Shown here: piece by piece, positions 10,636 to 29,605 of the stretch
Numbering within the stretch: position 1 is the stretch's first letter
Layout: every line of letters starts with the position of its first letter
NCBI GenBank assembly: GCA_019059635.1
Contig: JAGVRJ010000007.1
Location: 496,001-560,000, forward strand
DNA length: 64,000 bases
Reading direction: 5' to 3'
Origin: Proales similis
Taxonomy: Eukaryota > Rotifera > Eurotatoria > Ploima > Proalidae
Made by a program: the position numbers and the translations under genes
Notes under the pieces: generated by a model
The model's input: the letters and a program-made list of their open reading frames with translations, nothing else
Told to the model about the DNA's origin: nothing
Databases searched by the model: none

Positions 10636-12148
10636 ATGGATGGCAGAAAATGCCCCAAATGCAGCGACACGTCTGTCAGTCAAATCTCCAGCAGACGTCA
10701 ATTGAAGAGCGCGTTTAAACAATGTATTGAGATGAATCAGCAGGAGAGATTGAGACAGCTGCTGGCCGACGAGAGCAATCTGAAGCTGCTCAAACGAGAA
10801 AAGTACCTCGATCCATATTTGATGGCGATCAAAGCGAACAACTTGTCTGTGTTCGATTTGCTTATTGAAAGAGGCTTTAGCCTTCTGGGTTCAGAAGCGA
10901 GATCTTCTTCTACCACCGACGACGAACAGCATCAAGTAGAGTCAGATTCGGAGTCTAAGCTGCAGAGCAATTCCAAAACAACTCGAGTGCTAATCGGGGC
11001 CATAAAATGCGCCAATTTGAAAGCGGTTCAAACTCTGATCAACATGAAGGTCAATGTAAACTCGACCAACTACAAGTTCGTTCCTCTTCAAGTCGCCTAC
11101 AACGTCTACAGCTGCGAGCGTGAGAAGTGCATCTGCAATCACTCGTACGATCGTGCCCGACTCGAAGTAAGCAGCTCTCGTTCTTTTTCTGGTACCTGTT
11201 GCCTTTTAATTCCGAACTGGCTTTACAGAACAGCTTCAAAATCTTCGAGCTGCTGTTGGAGCAGAAGGCCAACACAAACATCTACAACAGCAAGGGCCTC
11301 AGGCTACTCCACCAGGTCGTTCTGGACAAAGACGTGGCAGTGCTAGAGCTTCTTGTGAACAAATGTGTCTCAAGTGAGCAATCTCGCTTACCGTCAAACG
11401 CTGAGCCTTAATTCTAACACTTGAACATCAAGGCCTTCGAATAAACACACTAACTTACGGAAAGATGCAAAACGCTCTGCACTTGATCAGCGAGCCGAGG
11501 AAGCTGCGTCACAACTCGAGCACTGAGAGCACTCGTCTGCCGAGCGAAGCGAGCGAGATTAATCTTAGGATGGCTCGACTGCTGATCGATGCGGGCTGCG
11601 CAATGAATCACAAAGACGCGCATTTACACGAGACGCCCATATTCAAAGCGATCGTGGCCAACGACTATCAACTGGTCAAGTTGTTTGTTAGCGAAGGACT
11701 TGACATGTCGCTGCGCAACTCGTTCGGCAACGACGTTCTTAGTCGAAGCATTCAACTCGGCCGCTTTAAAATTGCGCGGCTGTTGATCGCCGCCGACTCG
11801 CCCATTCGTGTCTATTCTTGCTTTTACAAAATACCCAACATGGACGAACTGCATCGACCTGATGTGCGCGATGCGAACACAATCGAGTACGGCGACCAAG
11901 AGACTGAGAATGGAGTGAGCGCGCAAAGAAGCGACAGCTTTCTGCAGTTCACTCTCAGCAAATACGAACAGTTCTTGCTATTCATCCAGCGATATACTCA
12001 ACAGCCCAGACGACTGATCGATCTCAGTCGACTGAGTGTGCGCAGTGCGCTCAAGAAACCGATAAGTCGCAATCTCAGCTCGCTCGGATCTCTGCCTTCA
12101 AACATGGCCAGCTTAATTCTATTGTCCGATATAGAGCAAATGATTTGA
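10636..12148 (+). CDS. Ankyrin-repeat and SOCS-box protein (ASB-like E3 substrate receptor)
   Basis: Three exons (about 10636-11166, 11229-11373, 11433-12148) give 463 residues in continuous phase. Ankyrin-type helices run through most of the protein ('DPYLMAIKANNLSVFDLLIERG', 'IGAIKCANLKAVQTLINMK', 'LLHQVVLDKDVAVLELLVNK', 'ETPIFKAIVANDYQLVKLF'). Residues of about 415-463 form a SOCS box: 'PRRLIDLSRLSVRSALK' matches the BC-box helix (normally LCR; here LSR, so the Cys is Ser), followed by an 'LPSNMASLIL' Cul5-box-like helix. ASB proteins bring substrates to Elongin B/C-Cul5 ubiquitin ligases. An N-terminal Cys pair (RKCPKC) precedes the repeats. A poorly conserved Ser/Gln-rich insert lies between repeats. 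The specific ASB orthologue is unclear. Confidence 0.8.
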
Positions 12149-12553
12149 AAATGTCTTCCAGGTTGCATCCAATACAGATCACATGATCTGATCCGGCCCA
12201 TTTGGCCTACAATGCATTCAAGAGCTATTTGTTCGAGATGCTTCGCACGGCCAGCTGGTCTTTTGACCTGATCGAATCTCTATCGGATGCATCAAGTGAC
12301 CAATTTGTGAAGTGAATTTTTGTTTTTGTATAAAAGCAACTCGAAACCGAAAAGTTCCAGCGATTGATTATGACCATTTGTGACATTGACGCTTTATTAA
12401 TTGAGGGCAGAATTGATTTGAGTTTTGGGTAATGAGAGAGTTTGAACTATGAACAGCAGTTTAGTTGAACGAGGAAAGCAGATGCGAGGAGGGAGAGGGG
12501 GACACGAACATGAGAACAAGAGAGTTGAGGGACCAAGTCCACTCTGAGGCTGT

Positions 12554-12978
12554 CTAGAAACCGTGAATTTTGAGTTGATCCTGTTTGGCGATGCCGATCT
12601 TTGTCAGGAAGAGACAAACGTTGTTGCGCTGGTCGCCTTGCAGTTGAATGACCTCGCCGTACTCTGGGTGCTCGACCACAGTGCCGTTGCATGCGAACTC
12701 TTTCTTGAACGCTCTGACGAGCTTTTTCTTGTCGAACTGGTCAGCCAGACCTTGAACAGTGGTCAGCGTTTTGCGTCCATTTCTTTGCTGAATGCGAATG
12801 TGAATCAGGCCCCCGCCAAAGCTCACGTCGTTGTCAAACGTGTTCAGTTCAGTTGAACCACCGGCATCATTGAATGGATCTAGATCAACAACGCATTTAG
12901 ACTGCGCCATGCACATTAGTATTTGTTCTACTCACCAGCTCTGTTTAAATTGATGATTTGTGCTTCTGAGTCGCTCAT
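12554..12978 (-). CDS. EIF1: Translation initiation factor eIF1 (SUI1)
   Basis: Two exons on the minus strand: 12936-12978 (starts MSDSEAQIINLNRA) and 12554-12879. The phase-1 join produces 'LNRADPFNDA', which lines up with the DPFADA start of animal eIF1 proteins. The open frame running further upstream from 12916 is intronic. The 122-residue product carries the hallmark SUI1 core 'HIRIQQRNGRKTLTTVQG', 'KKLVRAFKKEFACNGTV', 'EHPEYGEVIQLQGDQR' and the C-terminal 'DQLKIHGF'. eIF1 binds the 40S P-site region and enforces start-codon choice in the 43S complex. Length and sequence are typical; nothing unusual apart from the short 56-nt intron. Confidence 0.97.
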
Positions 12979-13470
12979 TAAAGGCAAGTGTTGTTTAAGC
13001 TTGTCGCTTGTACGCTTTACTTGTGCAATAAAGGTTTTTGTGAAATTAACAATAGAAAGAAAATTTCTCTAGGTGCCCGAGCGCTTCGTAATGAACTCGT
13101 ATTTATAGCACGAGCGGCTTTGCATTCAAGTACATGAATACATCGTTTATGCTCGCTCTCTTTATGCTTGCATTAAGAGCAAATATTGCCCGAGCTCATC
13201 CCCTCCCGATTAGCATAATTCGCTCTCTTATGCCCGTAATAAAGCTGAAACGTAGGGAATCGGCAACAGTCTTCCAGCGATTCAAGTGCGTTAGTTTTTT
13301 TTTTTATTTGTCTCGAAGCGAAATGAACGCCGCCTGAAAGAGAACTTAACAGAATGACACCAAACGGTCGAATCAGAATGCAAGCAAGTTTATTCAAAGG
13401 GAAAAGAAACAGGGCCCTAGTGAGCGCCTGCTCTTGCTCAATGAGGTCTGTTTTTGTTTTAGTTTGTTGG
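12979..13470. other. Intergenic between eIF1 and the kinase gene
   Basis: About 490 bp. It contains the eIF1 promoter and 5' UTR (minus strand) and the 3' UTR of the kinase gene. No coding region seen. Confidence 0.4.
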
Positions 13471-14574
13471 TTAGCAGGAAGCGAGAGCGCGATTGGCAAG
13501 GCCACTTTGCAGGATCTGGTCGATGCTTATGCGCTCTTTCCACTCTTTTCTCAGCGCTTGCTTAATCAACTCGACCAAATCGGCCATCTGCTCGCTGAAC
13601 TCGGCTTGCTCGTCGAGCTCATAGCAAGCATTGCGTATTTTCTTCCTCATCTCGGCCGAGTTGGGCAGTGAATTGGTGCTGAAAAACGGCTCGCGCTTGA
13701 AGCATAGAATGAACAATATCACTCCGATGGACCAAACGTCGCATGGATAAGCGAACCACTCTGGCTGCTTCTTAGCCATAAGCATCTCTGGCGCCATGAA
13801 CAGAGGCGTGTGGCTGCGCATTTGCACAAAAATACGGTCAACTGTGTGCTGGATGGATCAGACTGCTGGCTCTACTTACCATTTCTTGACTAGCTTTGGG
13901 TCGTAGGTAGCTTCCAGATGATAGTGCGCCATGCCAAAGTCAGTGATCTTGATTTCACTGCGCTTGTCATCTTTTGTTTTGAGCAGCACATTTTCCAGTG
14001 AGAGATCTGCAAACAATGTCGATCAGACATCTAATCAGCTGGGCACACTCGGCCACTTACCACCGTGCACAATCCCAATCTCGTGCAGTTCTTTGACCGC
14101 CTGGCAAATTTCGGTCAAAATGTATTTGATGTCTTTTGGAAATCAAACAATTCGAAATAAACCAAATTTTTTTTGGGGCATATTCACCTTCCGTGTTGAG
14201 CTTTTTGACTGCCAGTCGGCTTAGGTTGCCTCCTTCCATCCTGAAAAATATTTCAAAATTAAAGACGAGAGAAGAGAGCGAACGGTGGACGCATATTCAT
14301 ACAGCTCCATGACACACAAGTAGTACTTGGCCGAGTCGATCAGGTTCTCGTAAATCGAATGGATGCGCACTACCCGCCCTGAGTGCTTTTGCGCTTTCAA
14401 GTGCATTTCAAGCTCGCGCAGAGAGGCGCTGCTGTGGCGAAGCGGTTTCAGAGCGAACTTCCTCTGCGAATGCTTGTCGACGATAAGTGCCACATTGCCG
14501 CTCTCTCCTCTGCCGAGGATCTTATCTTCGATCACGTAATCGTCGAATATGGAGTTGACTTTCAAGCGCACCAT
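13471..14574 (-). CDS. MAPKAPK2/3-like Ser/Thr kinase with an unusual catalytic loop
   Basis: Five coding exons on the minus strand (about 14303-14574, 14188-14240, 14061-14132, 13880-14006, 13471-13813) join in phase to 288 residues. N-lobe: glycine loop 'LGRGESGNVALI', VAIK-type lysine in 'FALKPL', 'VVRIHSIYENL' and 'VMEL MEGGNL' at the hinge, all closely like MK2. The C-lobe has DFG ('ITDFGMA'), an activation segment ending 'HTPLFMAPEM', and 'DVWSIGVILFI'. The catalytic loop reads HGDLSLEN where MK2 has HRDVKPEN: the Asp and Asn remain, but the Arg and the catalytic-loop Lys are replaced. The protein ends right after the kinase fold, so the autoinhibitory helix, nuclear export signal and p38-docking tail of MK2 are missing. 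It may be a weak kinase or pseudokinase. Confidence 0.85.
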
Positions 14575-14694
14575 TCCGCTTGTGTCTGCGTTGTTTTTCC
14601 TCTCGGCTGCTTTTGCTTCTATTTCTTTGTTTGTTGCAACTTTACTCACCTGAATGTGAGCGCGTGTGTGTGCCAGTGTAGGCTGGTCGCATAC

Positions 14695-14702
14695 TTTTAT
14701 AC
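14695..14702 (-). promoter_or_regulatory. Probable TATA box of the kinase gene
   Basis: On the minus strand this reads TATAAAAG. About 30 bp downstream a CA-rich stretch leads into a good donor (GTGAGT near 14644-14649), which would make a short non-coding first exon upstream of the start codon at 14574. Spacing fits a TATA promoter, but no transcript evidence is available. Confidence 0.5.
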
Positions 14703-14742
14703 AGCCGCGTAATTTCCCTTCAAAACGAATCAATTTCAGCAT

Positions 14743-22894
<8,152 letters not shown>

Positions 22895-24415
22895 GCATCA
22901 TCGCCCACTTTGAGAGAATGTCGTCACTAATTTTCAATTAATTTTGTCTAAGCAGCAATGGTAGCCGCGATTGTGCTAAATGCCGACTTCAAACGCAAAA
23001 CAGTTGAATTGGACAAGAGAAAAAGCAAAATATAAAAAGAAGAGAGAAACACTTGAACGGCTGAGTAGGGCTGATCTAACAGGCAGCCGGCTCACTCTGG
23101 TTTCGTGCATAACAGTTTGCAACAAGCATTTCTACTTTCAATTGAGCATTTAAAGGCAGCCGTCGACCGTGCTCGTTCGCACACCGTTCTGTTGTTCATG
23201 TACATACTAGAAGGCGAATTAAAAGAAAAATCGAAACAAAAACAATCCAAGCCAGGCGTCTTGACAAGTCTTTGCATAAAAGCGAGTCCGGCTTCAATCA
23301 GGGCCCTTATTTAACCAGTTGTTTATTATCACCTTGTTGTCTTTTATTTATTTGATGGCGTTCAACTCTGGCACGAGACGAGTCGTTTGTCTCTTCTCTG
23401 TCTATCTGGTTTCTTATTTTAAAACGTTCTCGCGCTCTTGTTCAATATCGATTCTTTCTTCATTTGCAGACACGTTCACCCTTAATGGCAGCTGCTAGAC
23501 AATCTGTCTATTTGTTTAGTCGCCTCTTTTTCACTCTCTTCGGTTTTCTCTAGTTCTAATTTCTCAAGTTCCTTTTTGCCTATTTTATGAATAATGATTT
23601 TAATTCCAACACTCGGCAGCTTCCTTTTGTGGCTTTTGTCCTTTAAACCTTCTAATTGGCAAATTGTTTCTCTTGCTGTCCTCACTCTGCGCAAGTTTTT
23701 GCAACTTGCGTCAGTCAAACGTTTGCTTGAGAAAAATCACGTGTACGCACCATAAAACGGATATGAGAACCGGATCTATCCGATTCTGGCGCATTTCATA
23801 ACTTGCTTAATTAGATTGCGTGATCGACGAGAAGCGAAATGGAGCTCGTACCTGCAAAACAGTTTCATTTTTGGCGCTGCTAATTAGGCAGCTCGCTGAC
23901 AAGAAATCGTAGGCAGTCACTCAATATAAAAAGGGAAAGAGAAAAAGACGAAGCGAGAGAGAGAAAGAGAGAAATGTAGAAAATGAGGCGAGGGTCTGTG
24001 CACACGTCAAATAAGGAAGAGAAAAAGGGGGGAGGCAGAGAGCGTTTGCGAAGAAAGGCAGCAACGGAGGCGTATTGAAAGCGAAATGTAAATTCGTTAC
24101 TCGCACGAGGATCAGTTTGTTCCGAGCAAAAGCGAAAAGAAATAGACGCACCAGGCAAATCGATTCTTTCAGCTTATTTATGTTCAAACGAATATTCTCC
24201 TCGCACAGTCTCACTTTCATAATGCCTGGCACCAATTTCAACGCTATTTATTCAAGTGCGACCATTATTAATCTAATTATTTTGAAAGCAGCAGCAGCAG
24301 CCACAAAGCGCAATTGTCTAATCGAACTGTCGTCATTCGTCATCGTTTAGCTTTTATAGCGAACAAAAGGTCGAGGAGCGGTTGCGTATTTTTTTCCCGT
24401 TTATTATTTTCTGTT
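22895..24415. other. Non-coding region after Pitx
   Basis: About 1.5 kb with no recognised gene. It should contain the Pitx 3' UTR. GA-rich tracts near 23940-24040 produce spurious open frames on the opposite strand. I searched for a missing Pitx OAR exon here and did not find one. Confidence 0.4.
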
Positions 24416-24667
24416 TTATTTTCGATTTGAGCCCGCTTGCTGCTGCTTGAGCCAGTCAACGTCGTCCTGTTTCATTTGCTTATCGATCAATTGCAATCGC
24501 AGCGGCGTCTTGAGCACCTTTTCAGACAAATTCTGGTGATTATTCTTACTGTCTTGGGTTCTTATCGAATCACGTTCACCGAATCTGGTCATCTGCAATC
24601 TTGATTCCACGGCGCGTTGAAATTCTCCTTCTCTTTGCTTGTTATTCGTATTCACGCTGTTTTTCAT
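24416..24667 (-). CDS. Small hydrophilic protein, 83 residues, unknown
   Basis: An ATG-initiated open frame on the minus strand, Gln/Asn/Lys-rich with a likely helical C-terminal part ('EKVLKTPLRLQLIDKQMKQ'). Two AATAAA-type signals follow shortly after the stop (minus strand, around 24400-24415), which supports a real transcript end. Its start lies only about 105 bp from the start of the divergent claudin-like gene. I recognise no family. It could instead be the last exon of a longer gene or a chance frame. Confidence 0.35.
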   Translation of the reverse strand: MKNSVNTNNKQREGEFQRAVESRLQMTRFGERDSIRTQDSKNNHQNLSEKVLKTPLRLQLIDKQMKQDDVDWLKQQQAGSNRK

Positions 24668-24772
24668 TTGATATTTTTTATTACCTTACCACGCAACGAA
24701 CGCTTCCTGCAGTTTATTATTTCCATTTTTTTTTTCCTCATATTTAGTTGACGCGTTCATGATCAGGGCGAA

Positions 24773-26166
24773 ATGCGACTTGTGTCTACCGAGAGAAAGT
24801 GGAGTCGCGGCCGACAAACAATTCCTTGCGGCGTGGACGACTTGAACGACTCCGATCACGACACCAACATGGACCTGAAAGCGACCGAGGAAGCAATCGC
24901 GGCCAATCTGAGGATGCTGAAAAAGCAAAAGTCACGTCTACTTCATCTGCAAAAGATTCTGTCGCGCAACATTTTCCTCATACCGTTGTGCGCCATATTG
25001 TCGTTCTTAACGGTCGGCTCAATACTCACGTGCACAATGACCGACTTTTTCGAGTTCACCACGTTCGACATGGGCAAACTGGAGCTGCTTGTGCGCGATC
25101 ATAATCGACAAGCAACTCAGCAGATCAGCCAACTGCTGGGTCAGAATTACTCGATCGCCGCTCTTGTTCAGCAGAGAGAAACTATAATCGCAAGAGTGCG
25201 CGTTCAGGCACGACTGCATGACAGGGCGACCACAACCCGGAGTCAGTTTGCCCGGTCAGAATACGGCGCCTCTGACAATTCCCGACCGTCGCCTGCCGAA
25301 ATTCTCCAAAGACTCGGCTCGATTCGCATTTACGAGCTAATTAAAAAGCGTCCCGACTACTACGCCATGATGATCTACTCAATGTCAGACAGCAACCAAT
25401 CAACAGCAGTAAACTATATCTACGAGACGTACGCCGGCATATGGAAGACTTGCAATTACTTAAGCGGTAAGTTTCTGCGCAATTCTCGCCGCAGTTCAAC
25501 TTGTCTGCCTATCTCCTCTTTTCTTAATTACTCTTTGTTCGGTCGCCGCACCTAACTCACCCTGAGCCATTTCAGAATCGCTAACTCTAGACATTTGCTT
25601 TTTTCAGCTGAATCGCAACTCGAGCTCAAACGCGACAAGTGTGTCTACTATCGCACTCTTACCGGACAGAAGAACATCATCAAAACGTTTGACCTCATGA
25701 ATTTGTACTCAAAGAGCCGGGACCTTCAACAAAGTAAGCAGCTCGGTTGCATGACGTTCTTGGATTTTTACTAAGCGAAATTTGAAAAGACTTGAGCAAC
25801 GCAGCCGCGTGCTGTTCAATTGTTAGCTACTTTCTCCTCTTCTTCGCCTGCATAAACGCTTGCATGGCGGCAATCACCAAGAAAGTGCCAATCTCTTTGG
25901 CTACTTGTGTGCTCAACTGGCTGATTGTTGTATTCCTCGTACTTTTGATCGCCATATTCTATCGCAAACTCCTAATCAAGCAACGCGTCGACGAATGCGC
26001 CATGCTCGAGAGCTCGTTGAAACTTGTCTGCCTCGCACGAGCCGACGGCATAGGCTACTCATTTTGGTTCACTCTGATTGCCATCATAATAACGGTAGCC
26101 AACGCCACCTGTTGGCTTCAAATAACCAAAATGCAAAAGTTTCTCTTTGTCCACGGTTTTAGCTGA
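24773..26166 (+). CDS. Four-TM protein of the PMP22/claudin superfamily with a very large first extracellular loop
   Basis: Three exons (about 24773-25466, 25608-25733, 25790-26166) give 398 residues in phase. TM1 is about residues 63-90 ('FLIPLCAILSFLTVGSI'). Three more helices lie in the last exon ('IVSYFLLFFACINACMAA', 'LATCVLNWLIVVFLVLLI', 'FWFTLIAIIITVANATC'). Just before TM2 the extracellular loop has 'AGIWKTC' followed 20 residues later by a second Cys, which fits the GLWxxC...C signature of claudins, PMP22, stargazins and clarins. Loop 1 is about 190 residues, far longer than the usual 40-70, and carries Arg-rich and Ser-rich stretches. The N-terminal cytoplasmic segment is also long and basic. 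Likely a cell-junction or channel-accessory protein; the subfamily is unclear. Confidence 0.7.
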
Positions 26167-27083
26167 AAACAAATAAACAGAATCGAGCACTAAACCCAGA
26201 TCGTCTTTTAATCGGCGCCAAGCCAGTCTTAATCGCCGCAATCACTCTCGCCCCTTTGTTGCCTTGATTCCTGCACTTGGTAGCTGGGTCGCTCAGTCGG
26301 GGGGCGGACGGGTGTGTGCATGATCGATGTAGTTCATAATTGCCGGTGTGTCGCTAGCAACCGAGTGGACTTGCATTTGTTCAGCTCAAGGCGGTTTTAT
26401 GTCAAAAATATTTGCTGCTTAATCTATTACGCGAGTGGCTTGATCGTTGAGCCAAGCTGGTTTTAATTAAAGCAAGTGAGAGCAATAGAAAGTGATAACC
26501 GAGTAAAATAGAAGGCTTAATAGAAGGCGGTTGTTGTGGGCGGCTTAATTAGACAAGTGCGTAGAGCATTCGCAGGCCCAAACAGGATTTTTGTGGGCGC
26601 GTATACGTCAACTCGAACGTTGGCTCAGACCACGAACGAATCTGAAACTTGAGACCTGACTAAGTACAGTCGGTCGACTGTTTTTTTCTTTCCAGGTTTC
26701 CTCCTTTCATTTGACGTGCGAGCGCTGCTTTCTCTCTTTTTCGGCTTTTAGTTTTCCCCTCTCTCTCTCTCTTTCTAACTCTTTCTGCGATTGCTTGGTT
26801 TCTTTCGGCATTTTTCTATTTTTAAGTTCACAAAAGAAATTGCGGCGTATTTATTTAAACTGCGCAGCTTGTTCTAAACGAGCACTTGTCGAGCAAGAAG
26901 GGTCCGCCCCTCACTGAACTGTTGTGAACTTTCTTAAATTTTGAGAGCCTTAGCAGATTGCAAAGAATAAATTATTGTCAAAATCAGCAAACAAACCTTG
27001 TCTTGCTTGAAACAACCAAACAGAGACCTTGAGTCAAAGTTGCCACCTAAAATAGTTTTGAACGGTTTAGAATTAATATTTGA
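26167..27083. other. Intergenic, no gene seen
   Basis: About 0.9 kb between two plus-strand genes. Holds the 3' UTR of the claudin-like gene and the promoter of the phosphatase gene. CT-rich tract near 26757-26772. No gene seen. Confidence 0.4.
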
Positions 27084-29464
27084 ATGCCGCTCCTAGTCAG
27101 GACGGCAAAAGCGAGCGTCAATATTGAGGAGAGGATGGTCGGAGCAAATTCGGAAGAGCGATCAGAGCGAGAGAGAAAATTTCGCCAACTTGGAGCAGTT
27201 AATCAACGCAAATATTCTTCAAACGAGTACTTAAATCCGTTAATGGTCGACCTGATTGGAGAAAAGGATGCAAAGAAGCAGAGTAATTTGGCGCCATCCG
27301 ACAGAGGGCAACGCCAACAATGGAAGCATCGTAACTCTCTTAATTTGCCATCATCCAACTGCTTACTTCCGGAAGAGCGCAATGTTTTGGCTCAAATGAA
27401 AGAAAGACGAAGTGGAAGCATAGTCTCGTACCTACCGCTCAAAGGGAGCGAAGCACGCCAAAGAAATTCCATTGACTACGGCCACAACGACAAAGAGCTA
27501 AACTACCACGGTGCCAATAAACTTAGTAAACGCGATCTCAGCAACGGCCCAAACAGGAACGAACACATCCAAATAGAACGATTCCGGCCATATTTAGACT
27601 TAAATGATTCGGACTTGTCGGCGGCCGACGACGACGACAACGACTCTGACTATGATTTTATGGAAGAATTTGAGAGCAAGGATGGCGCTGAATTTCTAAG
27701 CCTAAAACTAAAGCCAAAAGAGCATCACAATCAAAAACAGCTACATACCCAGCAGCAGCAACAGCAAAATCATCGAAAGGCGATGCTCGACGGTCTAAGA
27801 GCCAAAATGAGTCCCAAACACAAACCAATAATAAAACCGAAACGGTGCAAGGCAAGCTCACTGACTGCGAGCGATTACCTCAATTTGATTGATTTGAACA
27901 CAAATTATCAAGTTTTGGCCAACTATCACGATCCGTTCGAGTGGGCCAGAACGAGCGATGCGGCGTCCAAGAGCCGCGTCTCATTGACGGGTCGTAACGC
28001 CAACATTGAAAGGCAAGCGGCTCTTGCCGAGCAGATCGCCGATCTGCTTGGCTCGGCCTCATGCACTTGCAACATGTGCAAATTGAAATCAATTGACGTC
28101 AAACGTTCATTTCATTTGGCATATGAAATTGTGCCGAGTAGAGAGGAGCCGACCTATTCGCTTCTCAAATACACCTATTCGACGCCCTTTTCCCAATTGA
28201 GTCCGCTCAAGCTGTTCAACATTCTCAACACAGACTGCTCGATAAACTTTGATTCGATCACCAAGCTGTCACGGTCGTCGGGTGAGTTGCATTGCTGACT
28301 CAAGTCTCAAGGTTTCTAAACCAGAAACTGTTTTCTCTTTTTGCAGGCACCAGCGACTCGATCGGCAAGAACTTCTTGTCGTCGTCATTGAGCTCTTTGG
28401 TTACAGAGCGAACTGTTCTGCCGCCCATAAAATCAAACTACTTGCCCTCCTCTTCGGTCACATTCGCCTCCGGTCAAGCGAGCAGTCTAATAAACGGAAA
28501 CTATCTGCAAAATTTCATGCACTCGAACAGCAACAATCCGGCCATATTCGACTCGCGCTATTTGTACTTGATCGACTGCCGGCTCGACAAGCGTCTGTTT
28601 GAGCGCAGTCACATAAACACCGCAGTTCACTACTCGGACATTTTAAACGAGTCGATCTATCTATCGCCTCCGGCCGAGAACTACACGCTAATTGTCTTGT
28701 ACGACCAGGACGGCATGTACTTGTCCTCGAGCGATCCGTCCGACAGATGCAGTCGAATGCCAAGCGATCGTGTTATTGAACTCTTAAAAGCGAAAATAAA
28801 GTGCAGCTCGTCGAAAACAATCTACCTGCTGTCGGGCGGCTTCGAGCAGTTCAGCGCCAAGTTTGCGTTCATGTGTTCGCCGATAGAAATTCGATCGACT
28901 GTTGATCGCCACAAATACCTGACCATCTATCCGAATTGTGTGATCGAGAACCAAATCTACTTGGGCAGCGGCATACAGGCCAAAAATAGCAAAATAATTC
29001 GCGACCTTCAAATCACTCACATAATAAACTGTTCGATAGAGCACGAGTGCATGTTCGAGGACACGGTCAGGTACTTGCACTTTCCGATCGAGGACAACCA
29101 CACGGAGAACATTGGCAAGCTGTTGAACAAAGCGGTCAGATTCATGCGAAAAGCGTTCGATCAATATTACAAACTGCAATCGGCCCAGTCGAGCAGCGTC
29201 AATTCAAGCGTACCGAGCGCAATTCAGAGCCGGACGAGTCAAGATGAGATGAGCCGCTTGCCTTCAATGCGGCCGCCTGTCATCTTGATTCATTGCAACC
29301 TGGGCATCAGCCGAAGCAGCACGGTCGCTATTGCCTACCTAATCTCCAAGTACAAGTTCTGTCTCTACGCTGCGTTTAAATACGTCAAAGACAAACGTGT
29401 TCAGATTGCGCCCAATTACAGTTTTTTGAAACAATTGAAAAAATTTGAGGAGAATTTGATTTAA
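27084..29464 (+). CDS. MAP-kinase-phosphatase-like dual-specificity phosphatase with a rhodanese domain and long N-terminal extension
   Basis: Two exons (27084-28281 and 28347-29464) give about 771 residues. The first 400 are hydrophilic, charged and Gln-rich (acidic 'DDDDNDSDYDFMEEFE') and look disordered apart from a more ordered end. A rhodanese/CH2-like domain starts near residue 465 ('YLYLIDCRLDKRLFERSHI'), as in DUSP/MKP proteins, where it binds MAP kinases. The C-terminal DSP domain (about 600-771) has 'FPIEDNHTENI' with the general-acid Asp, and the active site 'IHCNLGISRSS' with Cys and Arg intact (HCX5R), then 'IAPNYSFLKQL'. It should be a catalytically competent phosphatase dephosphorylating MAP kinases on Thr/Tyr. 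The N-terminal half is not seen in vertebrate MKPs. The exact start could be a later Met. Confidence 0.85.
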
Positions 29465-29605
29465 AGTTTCTTTGAGTCCATCGTTTGTTCTCATTTTCTT
29501 TACTTAATTCGAACAAAAATTTAAGTTATTCAATGTTTCCTCTCTAGTGTTTATTTCTTTATCAATTGGGCTTTAACAAGTCACTTGGGTTCAAGCACTT
29601 GTGCT

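Noticed and set aside
12150-12315. Coding-like stretch after the ankyrin/SOCS gene (about 36 codons to a stop at 12315)
   Set aside because: An in-frame stop precedes it and no AG acceptor gives an open exon; the SOCS box already ends the protein.
12880-12916. Upstream in-frame extension of eIF1 (frame starting at 12916)
   Set aside because: This stretch is the 3' part of a 56-nt intron; the spliced form gives the conserved DPFNDA start.
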